This document shows positions 51,469 to 60,129 of a stretch of 64,000 bases of DNA, in pieces. The notes beneath the pieces were generated by a model, which was not told the DNA's origin, ran no database searches, and saw only the letters and a program-made list of their open reading frames with translations. The stretch is from an uncultured Clostridia bacterium. Its GTDB lineage: Bacteria > Bacillota > Clostridia > Oscillospirales > Acutalibacteraceae. The position numbers and the translations under genes are program-made. Within the stretch, counting starts at the first letter, position 1; each line of letters begins with the position of its first letter. Location: contig CALAUI010000026.1 in assembly GCA_937892115.1 (NCBI GenBank), positions 62,001 to 126,000 of the forward strand, given 5' to 3'.

Positions 51469-53097
51469 TTACGGCTGAACGGGAACGGGATGGTCCTCGC
51501 CGGGATATTCTATCGTAATGAAATTGTTTCTTTCGGCATAAGCCCATTTCATACCGAATATTTTGCAGGAGGAATCCAGAGGCATATAAAGCTGTTCACG
51601 GTTTCCTCTGAACACCTTATTGCCGAGGTCAACCTCTCCCTTATCCGTGAGAGCAATACTGCTGTCCTCGGTAAATACCGCGCTTTTACGGTAAACGGAA
51701 AGCGAAACCTTTCCCTTTTCTCTGTTGACCTCGCCGCCCATATAGCCGATAAGCGTCGCAAGGGCAATGTACCATACACCGTCCCTGTATACGGGAGGCA
51801 GGTCGGAGGCGCAAAGCCCGAGATCAACACCCTTATAGAACATTCTTGTCCTGCCCGGTCCGAAAACGGGAGCAATACGGTAGGGTCTGATTTCATCCTT
51901 ATCCTTGTCAATTATACATTCGTCAATTATCCTGCCGTCGTCAAGCTTTGATATGAAGGATGCCTTATTGCCGTTCACCTCAACTATGGCGTAAGCGCAT
52001 ACCTCCTCCTCCTGAGGATAGAAGGAAGCGTGCCAGACCTTATCGGTGGTCTTTGTGCCGGGAGGATTTGAATGACCGTTACCGAGCTCGTAATGTACCG
52101 TGCCCTGAGAGGGTCTGTCAAATATTTCCTCATTCCTTATGGGGAAGCTTCTCGAGAAATTATGCTCGTGTCCGCTGAAAAGCACATCAAGCTTTTCCAT
52201 ACCCTCCCTCATCATGGGGTAGGCATCGTCGTTGGAAAGATTGGGACCCGCATAGTAAATCGGGAAATGATAAGCACCGAATTTCCAGGGCTTGTCGGAT
52301 GCCTCTATGTCCTTTATCAGCCATTCGTTTACAAGCTCCGGCTCGTTGACACCGAGAACGTCAAAATGAACGTTGCCGTAATCAAAGGAATAATTCTCCG
52401 TCTGCCAGCCCTCGGGACCGTTTTTCGGGTATGAGTATTCGTGCTGATTGTTGAAGAACTCCGCGGGCTCGGCATAATAGCGGTTTTTTTCCTCGGGGAA
52501 GTAAAATTCAAAGCCGCGGTTATCATGGTTGCCGCAGGTCATCATATAGGGGATATATTCAATAATGCCCTCCATGCCCTCGTACATGGCGTTCCACTGT
52601 ATTTCGTGCTGACCGCAGTTGCAGTTATCACCTGCGGTAAAAATGAATTTAATATCGGGGTTTTCCGCAAGCACCTCTTTGAGGAATTTATTAAGCCGTG
52701 AATAATCGGGATTATAGTGGTCGTTATCCTTCTGATGGTCTGAAATGGCAATAAATCTGAAATGCTCAAGATTTTCCTCCTGAGTATCAAAATGATACTC
52801 CTTACTGCGGATTGTATCGCTGCCGCAGGTATAGTAATATCTTGTGCCCGGCTTTAATCCCTCCGCCTTGGCCCAGTGGATATAAGACGTGTTCACGTCG
52901 CTCCTGAAGGGCTTGGTGATTGCCTTGAAGACCGTTTTTTCGCCGTTTTTTTCATAGCATTCAATGTATCCCTCGGGAGAGGACATATCCGTTCTCCACG
53001 TAACGGTCATTGAAGTTTTTGCATCGCCGCTGATGCTGACCATGATATGGTCGGGCTTTTCCGAAGCAAATCTGTAATTGGGCTGTCTTTCCATCAT
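51469..53097 (-). CDS. Purple-acid-phosphatase-like protein with FN3 and CuAO-N-like domains
   Basis: A 542-residue three-part protein. Residues about 15-108 are a fibronectin-III-like domain (KTSMTVTWRTD...TRYYYTCG), as in purple acid phosphatases. The metallophosphoesterase core follows: ISDHQ (119-122, a D-x-Q form), AGDN 155-158, GNHD 189-192, His277 (YHFP) and GHEH 309-312. Residues about 430-535 resemble the copper-amine-oxidase N-terminal-like domain common on surface proteins (DGVWYIALATLIGYMGGEV). No signal peptide is seen, which conflicts with such an exported architecture. It overlaps the GH27 gene by 4 bases at the end of a ten-gene operon. Confidence 0.82.
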   Translation of the reverse strand: MMERQPNYRFASEKPDHIMVSISGDAKTSMTVTWRTDMSSPEGYIECYEKNGEKTVFKAITKPFRSDVNTSYIHWAKAEGLKPGTRYYYTCGSDTIRSKEYHFDTQEENLEHFRFIAISDHQKDNDHYNPDYSRLNKFLKEVLAENPDIKFIFTAGDNCNCGQHEIQWNAMYEGMEGIIEYIPYMMTCGNHDNRGFEFYFPEEKNRYYAEPAEFFNNQHEYSYPKNGPEGWQTENYSFDYGNVHFDVLGVNEPELVNEWLIKDIEASDKPWKFGAYHFPIYYAGPNLSNDDAYPMMREGMEKLDVLFSGHEHNFSRSFPIRNEEIFDRPSQGTVHYELGNGHSNPPGTKTTDKVWHASFYPQEEEVCAYAIVEVNGNKASFISKLDDGRIIDECIIDKDKDEIRPYRIAPVFGPGRTRMFYKGVDLGLCASDLPPVYRDGVWYIALATLIGYMGGEVNREKGKVSLSVYRKSAVFTEDSSIALTDKGEVDLGNKVFRGNREQLYMPLDSSCKIFGMKWAYAERNNFITIEYPGEDHPVPVQP

Positions 53098-54359
53098 TTC
53101 TTCTCCATTTTGAAAAGTCTGACTCCGTGGGGCTCAACCTCCGCTTCGCCCGTAAAGTCAACCGTTTTATTTTCCCATATATCGGATATTATTTCGTTTT
53201 CGGAATTATATCCGATTTTTCTTATTTTGTCATCGGTATTGAACAGAGCAATATATCTGCAGTTTTCACCTTTGGCTTCCCATACTGTCTCGCCTTTGCC
53301 GTTTTCCTCGTTTCTCAAGGTCTGTCTGCCGCCGTAGGAAGTTTTCAGCATTTTTATAAGCTCTCTGTTGGTGAAAAGAGAGAGCGTGAAAGCATCGCAA
53401 TCCGTCAGCTCACAGCCGATCATCAAAGGTGAGCGGAAAATACTCCAAAGTGTCATTACCGTCCTTTGCTCCGCCTTTGTAAAGCGGGTCATTCTGCCGC
53501 CGTTTTCACATAACCTGATATGTCCGACGGGGAGCATATCGCAGTCGGGCCACGCACCGCTGCTCACGTAATCCTGCCATTGAAGGCATCTGCCGAACAT
53601 ATCGTATACCTTGCTCCAGTCATCCCAGAAATCACCGGTAATGCGCCACAGATTTGCATTTTCGGCAAGATGCTTATGCTCCGATACGGGAGCGGGACCG
53701 GGTGAAAGGGAAAGGACTATTTCTCTGCCGCATTTATCAATTGCACGGCGCAGCGCCTCAATTTCCGCCCTTGCGGAATAAGGGTTATCCGGGAAAAGCT
53801 CTGTATTGGCTATATCGTCACACTTGACGTAATCAACGCCCCATGAAGCATACAGCTCAAAAAGAGAATCGTAATACTCCTGCGCTCCCTTTTTGCTCAT
53901 ATCAACGGAATACATATCCGTATTCCATCGGCAGTAAGAGCTTTTATCCGCAATATCCGAAGCGGCAACACCGTCACAAAGTATTCTGCAGTTACCGTCA
54001 ACTGCCTGACGGGGTATTCCCCTCATAATATGAATACCGAATTTAAGCCCGAGAGAATGAATATAATCCGCAATGGGCTTAAAGCCCTTTCCCCCTGCCG
54101 ATGAAGGAAATCTGCCCTCGGCGGGAATCAGACGGGAATATTCATCCATACAGAGAGCCGCTCCGTTATGATAGTTATATCCGTCTGCACCGGGCTCATA
54201 CCACTGTATGTCACATACGATATATTCCCAGCCGTATTCCTTCAGATTTTCCGCCATATATTCCGCGTTCTGTCTGAGCTGTTTTTCGTTGACGGAATCG
54301 CCGTAGCAATCCCAGCTGTTCCACCCCATGGGAGGCGTTTGCGCAAGCTTTCGTGACAT
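53094..54359 (-). CDS. Alpha-galactosidase, glycoside hydrolase family 27
   Basis: A 421-residue GH27 enzyme. The N-terminal PPMGWNSWD is diagnostic; the nucleophile is Asp181 in YVKCDD and the acid/base Asp243 in WRITGD. A C-terminal antiparallel beta domain follows (from about 325). It removes terminal alpha-galactosyl (or alpha-N-acetylgalactosaminyl) residues; no signal peptide, so it works in the cytoplasm. The ATG at 54359 has AAAGG 9 bases upstream; a GTG at 54368 would overlap the previous gene and sit too close to it. It overlaps the PAP-like gene by 4 bases. Confidence 0.9.
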   Translation of the reverse strand: MSRKLAQTPPMGWNSWDCYGDSVNEKQLRQNAEYMAENLKEYGWEYIVCDIQWYEPGADGYNYHNGAALCMDEYSRLIPAEGRFPSSAGGKGFKPIADYIHSLGLKFGIHIMRGIPRQAVDGNCRILCDGVAASDIADKSSYCRWNTDMYSVDMSKKGAQEYYDSLFELYASWGVDYVKCDDIANTELFPDNPYSARAEIEALRRAIDKCGREIVLSLSPGPAPVSEHKHLAENANLWRITGDFWDDWSKVYDMFGRCLQWQDYVSSGAWPDCDMLPVGHIRLCENGGRMTRFTKAEQRTVMTLWSIFRSPLMIGCELTDCDAFTLSLFTNRELIKMLKTSYGGRQTLRNEENGKGETVWEAKGENCRYIALFNTDDKIRKIGYNSENEIISDIWENKTVDFTGEAEVEPHGVRLFKMEKK

Positions 54360-54364
54360 ATTAT

Positions 54365-55171
54365 TCACCCTTTCCGGAAAATACGGATACCGAAAGCGGC
54401 AGCGGTACTGAAGCTTGTCAGATTTTCAAGCTTCTGCTGGTCTTCCCTGCCCGTTTTGTAATAATACGGTGTCATTCTGAAAAGATTAAGGATATCCTCT
54501 TTGTTTTCAAGCACGAGGTCCTTTCTGATTTCTCTGCATTCCGCCGTTTCAAAATAATCCGAGACTGTTGAAGCAGGCGGATTAAGATACGGTTTATCGT
54601 AAATTGCTTCCTTCAGCGAAAAGAGATGCTCCTCAAGAGGAACTACTCTTATGAGTATTCCGCCTTTTTTAAGCACACGGTAAAATTCTTCGTCCGCGGC
54701 GGGAGAAAAGCAGTTGATTATGCAATCCGCACTCTCGCTCTCAAACGGCATGGAAAACAAGCTTGCGACGGCAAGAGGAAACTTTACTCCCCTTTTATGG
54801 GCAAATTCAAGGGCATCCTTTGAAATATCAATTCCGCGGATATCGTAACCGCCGAACCTTTCGGCTATACCCATTGAGTAGTAACACTCTCCGCACCCCG
54901 CGTCAATCAGCACCGCGTCATCCCCGAGATACCCCGCGCATATATCAATAAGCTCATCAAGGAGAAAAGAATAATATCCTCCCGAAAGGAAATCACGCCT
55001 TGCCCTTATCATCAGACGGTCATCGCCGTGACGCTTTGAGGAGGACTGATTTGACATAAGAAGATTTACGTATGAAAATTTAGATTTATCGTAGCTGTGA
55101 CCCTTTTCACAGCGGAACAGATTTCCTTTGTCTTCAAGAGGAAATCCGCAGACGGGACAGATGAAATTCAT
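54365..55171 (-). CDS. 23S rRNA (guanine-N1)-methyltransferase RlmA-like
   Basis: A 268-residue SAM methyltransferase. An N-terminal zinc site C5xxC8...C21xxxH25 matches the RlmA zinc-binding domain, and DAGCGE (90-95) is the SAM-binding motif I. RlmA enzymes methylate N1 of G745 or G748 in 23S rRNA helix 35; the Gram-positive form (RlmA-II) acts on G748 and affects tylosin sensitivity. It overlaps the TIM-barrel gene by 4 bases. Which guanine is used cannot be seen. Confidence 0.87.
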   Translation of the reverse strand: MNFICPVCGFPLEDKGNLFRCEKGHSYDKSKFSYVNLLMSNQSSSKRHGDDRLMIRARRDFLSGGYYSFLLDELIDICAGYLGDDAVLIDAGCGECYYSMGIAERFGGYDIRGIDISKDALEFAHKRGVKFPLAVASLFSMPFESESADCIINCFSPAADEEFYRVLKKGGILIRVVPLEEHLFSLKEAIYDKPYLNPPASTVSDYFETAECREIRKDLVLENKEDILNLFRMTPYYYKTGREDQQKLENLTSFSTAAAFGIRIFRKG

Positions 55172-56046
55172 TTATTTTCACCTTTGTAATCATCAATCTG
55201 TTTAATCATATTTCTGCCTACCGCCACCATGAATTTCACGGCATCCGGAAGCAGATCAACCGGGAAGAGCTTGAGGAAATTATCTGCTTCATAGGTAAAA
55301 TTACCTTTGTAGTCAATATCCGCAAGGGCCTTGAGAATCTCATTCCAGTTCATATTTTTAAGATACGGGAGGGTATGGTCATCCGATACGTTATCGTTAT
55401 CGTGAATATGAAGACAACCCAGACGGCTGTTCATTCCCCTTATCATATCGGCGGCATTTTCGCCTACAAGACCGCAGTGACCCAAATCAAGACAGGCAGT
55501 GAAATGCTCGGGATTCAGAGCATCCACGTACTTATTGAATTCCTCTGTTACGGAGCATACGTTGGGAATTATTCTTTTTCCTTTGAAGAATCCGCCTCTG
55601 CCCCACATATTTTCAAGAGCGATTTTTACGCCGTATCTCTCGGCGTACGGCTCAAGAGTACGGTAAAGCTCCATATTCTTCTGAAATTTATCCTTCTTAT
55701 AAAATACGGGATGTACTACTATGATTTTCGCATCCAGCAGACCTGCGATTTCAATGCTTCTTTTCAGCTTTTCAAGCATATTCCGATTGTAGCTCTCGTT
55801 ACCGTCAATGGCAGAGGCAAAGGGAGCGTGGGACTGCTCAAAGGTCACCCCGTAGGAATCGGCTATTTTTCTGATATTCAGAACGCTGTCCTTATATCCG
55901 GGCTTATTCAGGATGCAGTCGTCGTTTTTAAGACGGAACATGGAATAGTCAAGTCCGTCATATCCTGCCTCGCAAAGCATTCTTATCGCTTTGCTTTCGC
56001 TCTGAAGCATATCCACGCTTGCTTCGGTCTGTGTTACAAGTTTCAT
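55168..56046 (-). CDS. Sugar phosphate isomerase/epimerase (AP-endonuclease-2 TIM barrel)
   Basis: A 292-residue xylose-isomerase-like TIM barrel. Metal ligands fit the family: Glu in ALENMWG, Asp/His in CLDLGHCG, His/Asp in LHIHDND, and Glu in YEADNF. Such proteins isomerise or epimerise sugars and inosose derivatives. The start at 56046 has AGAGGCG upstream. It lies 13 bases after recO and overlaps the rlmA-like gene by 4 bases. Confidence 0.85.
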   Translation of the reverse strand: MKLVTQTEASVDMLQSESKAIRMLCEAGYDGLDYSMFRLKNDDCILNKPGYKDSVLNIRKIADSYGVTFEQSHAPFASAIDGNESYNRNMLEKLKRSIEIAGLLDAKIIVVHPVFYKKDKFQKNMELYRTLEPYAERYGVKIALENMWGRGGFFKGKRIIPNVCSVTEEFNKYVDALNPEHFTACLDLGHCGLVGENAADMIRGMNSRLGCLHIHDNDNVSDDHTLPYLKNMNWNEILKALADIDYKGNFTYEADNFLKLFPVDLLPDAVKFMVAVGRNMIKQIDDYKGENK

Positions 56047-56059
56047 ATAAACGCCTCTT

Positions 56060-56794
56060 TCATTGACATACCGTCTTATAAAAATCAAGTGTTCTGAAGG
56101 TTTTTCCCAGACGGGCGAGCAGGAATTTTTCCGTTACCCTGCCGAAAGCAAGTTCATCCTGCGGAGTAAGGGCAAAGGAATAAATTCTGTCAACGGGATT
56201 GAATATAACGTGCTTCATTGCCGTAAGCACACCCGGAGAAATGAGAGTACCCGAAGAAGCACATCCCGGGCAGGTATAGGAGCCGGAGGCGGTATTGAAA
56301 TACACCTGACCTGCGGGGCTTTTTCCGCAGACGGAGCATCCCGATAAATCCGGAGCGAAGCCCGCAAGGGAAATCAGCTTAAGCTCCGTGACCGCTTTGA
56401 GAAACGCGGGGGTGCGTCTGCCCTTCTGAAGAAAGGACAGAGAATTGAGAATTACACGCAGAGACTCGGGTGCCGGCTCTCCCTCGGGAATAAGCTCCAT
56501 TGCGAGAGAACAGAAATACTGCCCCAAAGACAACAGAGCAATATCCTCACGCAGGCCGAAGAAAACCTCTTTTGCCGTAGCGGAATCAATAATGTAGCTG
56601 TCCTTACCCGAATATATTGAAAACTCTCCGTAGCACAGAGTCTGTGCGGCGGACTGCATTTTACTGTTGATTTTTTTTGCTCTGTTTGCGAAGGCGCGGA
56701 TTACTCCGTATTCGGCGGTAAGCAGAGTAACTACCCTGTCACTCTCTCCCACGTCGCTGACCTTCAGCACAAGAGCATCTGTTACCATGGACAT
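56060..56794 (-). CDS. recO: DNA repair protein RecO
   Basis: A 244-residue RecO: an N-terminal OB fold (TDALVLKVSDVGESDRVVTLLT), a helical middle and a zinc motif C153xxC156...C175xxC178. It helps RecR load RecA on SSB-coated single strands and anneals strands. The ATG at 56794 has GAGGTG upstream. It follows era by 8 bases, a common Firmicutes pairing. Confidence 0.95.
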   Translation of the reverse strand: MSMVTDALVLKVSDVGESDRVVTLLTAEYGVIRAFANRAKKINSKMQSAAQTLCYGEFSIYSGKDSYIIDSATAKEVFFGLREDIALLSLGQYFCSLAMELIPEGEPAPESLRVILNSLSFLQKGRRTPAFLKAVTELKLISLAGFAPDLSGCSVCGKSPAGQVYFNTASGSYTCPGCASSGTLISPGVLTAMKHVIFNPVDRIYSFALTPQDELAFGRVTEKFLLARLGKTFRTLDFYKTVCQ

Positions 56795-56802
56795 ATTACA
56801 CC

Positions 56803-57690
56803 TCAGTCAAGTCCGAAGTTATGGATAAGGCCCTCTCTGTTGCGCCAGTCTTCCTTAACCTTTACCCAGCATTGCAGATTGATACGGCAATCAAAGAATT
56901 TTTCCATATCAAGACGGGCACGGGTAGATATTTTCTTTAACATATCACCCTTTTTGCCGATGATAATGCCTTTATGACTTTCCTTTTCGCAATAGATGAC
57001 GGCTTCAACGTCCATAATGTCGCTGCCGCCTCTTTCACGCATTTTTTCTATGCTTACCGCTATGCCGTGAGGAATTTCCTTATCAAGCAGAAGCAGTGCC
57101 TTTTCTCTGATGATTTCGGCGGCGATAACTCTCTCGGGCTGGTCCGTAAGGGTATCGTCGGGGAAAAAGTGAACCGACTCGTAAGCAAGCTTCTCAAGCT
57201 CCTCTATGACCGCGTCAACGTTGTCACCCGTCAGGGCGCTTGTGGGCACGACCGCTTCAAAATCATACGCCTGCGTAAGCTTGATGATTTTTTGCATTAT
57301 GATTTCCTTGTCCTTTATCGTGTCCGTTTTGTTGACGACAAGTACGACGGGGGCTTTCTCCTTTTTAAGACGGGCAAGAAGCTCCGTTTCGGCTTCTCTC
57401 ATATCACCGTCGGGCTCGGTTACAAAAAGACAGCCGTCCATACCGCTGATGCCTTCGCCGACGGATTTTATCATATTTTCGCCCAGCTTTGTTTTGGGTC
57501 TGTGATAACCGGGAGTGTCGGTAAACACAAGCTGTGTTTCGCCCTTTGTAAGCACGCCCACGATTTTCGTTCTGGTGGTCTGTGGTTTTTGTGTGACTAT
57601 CGCCACCTTCTGCCCCAGCATTTTATTCAGAAGTGAGGATTTGCCCACGTTGGGACATCCCACTATCGCTATGAATGCAGTCTTGGTCAT
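56803..57690 (-). CDS. era: GTPase Era
   Basis: A 295-residue GTPase. G1 is GCPNVGKS (11-18), G3 DTPGYH, G4 NKTD, and a C-terminal KH domain (GIIIGKKGDMLKKIS) binds 16S rRNA near the anti-Shine-Dalgarno end. It acts in 30S maturation. It starts 1 base after the DUF6054 gene in the phoH-ybeY-dgkA-era-recO run. Confidence 0.97.
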   Translation of the reverse strand: MTKTAFIAIVGCPNVGKSSLLNKMLGQKVAIVTQKPQTTRTKIVGVLTKGETQLVFTDTPGYHRPKTKLGENMIKSVGEGISGMDGCLFVTEPDGDMREAETELLARLKKEKAPVVLVVNKTDTIKDKEIIMQKIIKLTQAYDFEAVVPTSALTGDNVDAVIEELEKLAYESVHFFPDDTLTDQPERVIAAEIIREKALLLLDKEIPHGIAVSIEKMRERGGSDIMDVEAVIYCEKESHKGIIIGKKGDMLKKISTRARLDMEKFFDCRINLQCWVKVKEDWRNREGLIHNFGLD

Positions 57691-57691
57691 C

Positions 57692-58036
57692 TCAATATCC
57701 TATCCTTTTATATTTGTCAAGTACGGGAACAATCTTTTCAAGGAAAAGCTCCTCGCCTATTGTGTTTATCTTAAAAAACATCGCCTGACTGCCGCCGGTG
57801 GTTATGGCGGTAACATATACTCTGTCGTTTGTCGCAAGATAACTGATGGTAAGGCCTACTCGGTTTTTACCCAGATAGCTGTATCTTTCGTATGCCCTTA
57901 TAACGAGCTTGCCCGTACCGAAATCTGTAAAACTCGATTCCTCCTGAGTTGCGCTTATGCTTGATGTAACTGCATTCTCAACGTCGTTGACAATCGAGGT
58001 AAGATTTCCGTGTAATACTGCTTCGTATTTTGCCAT
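57692..58036 (-). CDS. DUF6054-family protein
   Basis: A 114-residue small protein. YERYSYLGKNRVGLTISYL and AITTGGSQAMFFKINTIGEE are the conserved blocks of the clostridial DUF6054 family as I recall it. No catalytic motif is seen; the fold is probably alpha/beta. The start at 58036 has AAGGA upstream; an extension would overlap dgkA. It is tightly packed between dgkA (1-base gap) and era (1-base gap), so a link to ribosome assembly or the envelope is plausible but unproven. Confidence 0.8.
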   Translation of the reverse strand: MAKYEAVLHGNLTSIVNDVENAVTSSISATQEESSFTDFGTGKLVIRAYERYSYLGKNRVGLTISYLATNDRVYVTAITTGGSQAMFFKINTIGEELFLEKIVPVLDKYKRIGY

Positions 58037-58037
58037 A

Positions 58038-58517
58038 TTATCCTTCCTTTCGTTTCTGAACGTAACCGGGGAGAAACACAAAAATAATGCTCAACACTAT
58101 GCTTAATGCCAACACCGCAAGCATAGCGGGATTTGCCTTGTAGTATTCAAACATCTTTCTGAATGCCTCGGGCTGATACATTATCACAAAGCCGGCAATA
58201 ACGCTGAAAACCGCCGCAATCAGCACCGCACCCGCCGCGGCATCCTTTGCCTGCCCCGCAAGAGGATGAAAATCGGGCGAAGCAAGGTTGACCGCTCTTT
58301 CTATGGCGGTATTCACCGCTTCAAGGGAGAGTACAAGCCCGCACAGTGCAAGCAGAACGCCGTATTCCGCCTTGCTGATTTCAAAGAAATCATATATCGT
58401 CAGATAGCAGAACATATATACTGCGATGCACAGATGAAATCGCATATTTCTTTCCTTTGCAAAGCAGAGAAAAACGCCTTTGCCTGCATACACGAAGCCC
58501 TTGAGAAACGCTTTCAT
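58038..58517 (-). CDS. Diacylglycerol/undecaprenol kinase (DgkA family)
   Basis: A 159-residue membrane kinase. The family core is intact: Glu24, then E66AVNTAIE73 and K91DAAAG96. In Gram-positives this enzyme recycles undecaprenol to undecaprenyl phosphate. An extra hydrophobic helix and basic tail at 130-159 lengthen it beyond the usual 120-130 residues. It overlaps ybeY by 4 bases. Confidence 0.92.
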   Translation of the reverse strand: MKAFLKGFVYAGKGVFLCFAKERNMRFHLCIAVYMFCYLTIYDFFEISKAEYGVLLALCGLVLSLEAVNTAIERAVNLASPDFHPLAGQAKDAAAGAVLIAAVFSVIAGFVIMYQPEAFRKMFEYYKANPAMLAVLALSIVLSIIFVFLPGYVQKRKEG

Positions 58518-59008
58518 CCTTTCACCTCCGGCTCACGGGTAAGACCGATTTTATTGAGGATTTCCTCCTGCTTTCTCATCATGGTCTTCTCCTCCTCGCC
58601 GCCGTTTACGTGGTCGTAGCCGAGCAGGTGAAGCATTGAATGTACCGTGAGGAAACCGATTTCCCGCTGAAGGGAATGACCATACTCCTCCGCCTGGGCA
58701 ATCGCATGGGGAACGGAAATGACTATATCACCAAGCTCCTTGTCACCGGTAGCAAGGTTTATGTCATATTCGCCGTTTTCACCCAGAGGAAACGAAAGCA
58801 CGTCGGTGGCTCTGTCAATATCACGGAATTCCTTATTGAGCCGTCTTATTCTTTCGTCATCGGTAAAGGTAACGCTGATTTCGGCAGTACCCTTGAATTT
58901 TTCATACGATAACGCCGCATTACAGCATTTGCGTACAAGCGGACGCACACCCGTGGGAATTGTAACCGTATCGTCCTTTGAAATGGTAACTGATGCTTTA
59001 CCGCTCAT
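58514..59008 (-). CDS. ybeY: Endoribonuclease YbeY (16S rRNA maturation)
   Basis: A 164-residue YbeY with the zinc motif H123xxxH127xxxxxH133 in HSMLHLLGYDH and DVLSFPLGE before it. It takes part in 16S 3' end maturation and ribosome quality control. It overlaps phoH and dgkA by 4 bases each. Confidence 0.96.
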   Translation of the reverse strand: MSGKASVTISKDDTVTIPTGVRPLVRKCCNAALSYEKFKGTAEISVTFTDDERIRRLNKEFRDIDRATDVLSFPLGENGEYDINLATGDKELGDIVISVPHAIAQAEEYGHSLQREIGFLTVHSMLHLLGYDHVNGGEEEKTMMRKQEEILNKIGLTREPEVKG

Positions 59009-59970
59009 TTTCTGTTTTTCTCCTCTTCGTTTCTTTCGTATGCCTTGATGATATCCTGGACGAGTCTGTGACGGACAACATCCTTTTCGCTGAATTTTGA
59101 AATAGCGATATCATCTATGTTTTTAAGTATTCTCATTGCCTCTTTAAGTCCCGACCGCTTGCCGTCGGGAAGGTCAATCTGCGTAACGTCACCGGTTACC
59201 ACCATTTTGGAATTGAAGCCCAGACGGGTAAGGAACATTTTCATCTGCTCCGTGGTGGTATTCTGCGCTTCGTCAAGGATAATGAAACTGTCATCAAGAG
59301 TGCGGCCTCTCATATATGCAAGGGGAGCGACCTCAATATCTCCCCTCTCCTGATGCTTCTGAAAATTCTCCGCTCCGAGCATATCAAAAAGAGCATCATA
59401 CAAAGGTCTGAGATACGGGTCAACCTTCTGCTGTAAATCGCCGGGAAGGAAGCCGAGCTTTTCGCCTGCCTCAACGGCGGGTCTTGTAAGTATAATTCTG
59501 TTGACTTCCTTCGCTCTGAAAGCGGTTACCGCCATTGCCACCGCAAGATAGGTTTTACCCGTACCCGCAGGTCCGACACCCAGAGTGATGGTATTGCGAC
59601 GGATATTTTCAATGTATTTTTTCTGACCGAGAGTCTTGGGCTTGATGGGTTTTCCCTTTGAGGAAATGCAGACACAGTCGGCGGTCATTTCCTCAAGCTT
59701 ATCCTCATTGCCTTCATTCACAAGGGATAGCACATATCTGACGTTCTGGTCGCTGAGGGATTCACCTCTGTTGATAAGAGTAAGCAAACCGTTGACAGCC
59801 CTGACACCCTTCGCAACGTTTTCCGCTTCACCAACTACTTTAAGCTCTGAGCCGCGGCTGATAACGGAAACGGAAAATTCCTTTTCAATCAGCTTTATAT
59901 TTTCATCAAAGGAGCCGAAAAGACTTACCGCCTGCTCCATTCTGTCCACATTGATAATCTGCTCAAACAT
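59005..59970 (-). CDS. phoH: PhoH-family ATPase
   Basis: A 321-residue protein: an N-terminal KH-like region (about 1-70), Walker A GPAGTGKT (133-140), Walker B FIILDEAQN and GDVTQIDLP as sensor. PhoH-like ATPases sit next to ybeY in most Firmicutes and are thought to act in RNA metabolism. It is the first gene of the ten-gene minus-strand operon, with a promoter just upstream. AGGTGACC precedes the ATG weakly. Confidence 0.94.
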   Translation of the reverse strand: MFEQIINVDRMEQAVSLFGSFDENIKLIEKEFSVSVISRGSELKVVGEAENVAKGVRAVNGLLTLINRGESLSDQNVRYVLSLVNEGNEDKLEEMTADCVCISSKGKPIKPKTLGQKKYIENIRRNTITLGVGPAGTGKTYLAVAMAVTAFRAKEVNRIILTRPAVEAGEKLGFLPGDLQQKVDPYLRPLYDALFDMLGAENFQKHQERGDIEVAPLAYMRGRTLDDSFIILDEAQNTTTEQMKMFLTRLGFNSKMVVTGDVTQIDLPDGKRSGLKEAMRILKNIDDIAISKFSEKDVVRHRLVQDIIKAYERNEEEKNRK

Positions 59971-60005
59971 AAGGTCACCCCGTAATGCTCAATCTTTAAT
60001 AAATT

Positions 60006-60034
60006 ATTATATCACAAGGATTTTTTTATGTCAC
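60006..60034 (-). promoter_or_regulatory. Promoter of the phoH operon
   Basis: Minus strand: -35 GTGACA (60029-60034), 17 bases, -10 TATAAT (60006-60011). Confidence 0.65.
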
Positions 60035-60085
60035 TATAATAAATATATTTTTTATGCATCGGGTATATTTCATTACTCCGCAAAG

Positions 60086-60122
60086 AGAAAAAGTGCTCTC
60101 CGTACGGGAAAGCACTTTTTGC
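60086..60122 (-). terminator. Rho-independent terminator of the SGNH hydrolase operon
   Basis: AAAAAGTGCTtTCC / GGAgAGCACTTTTT hairpin with a CGTAC loop, T-rich on both sides, 8 bases past the stop of the SGNH gene. Confidence 0.85.
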
Positions 60123-60129
60123 TTTGTTT

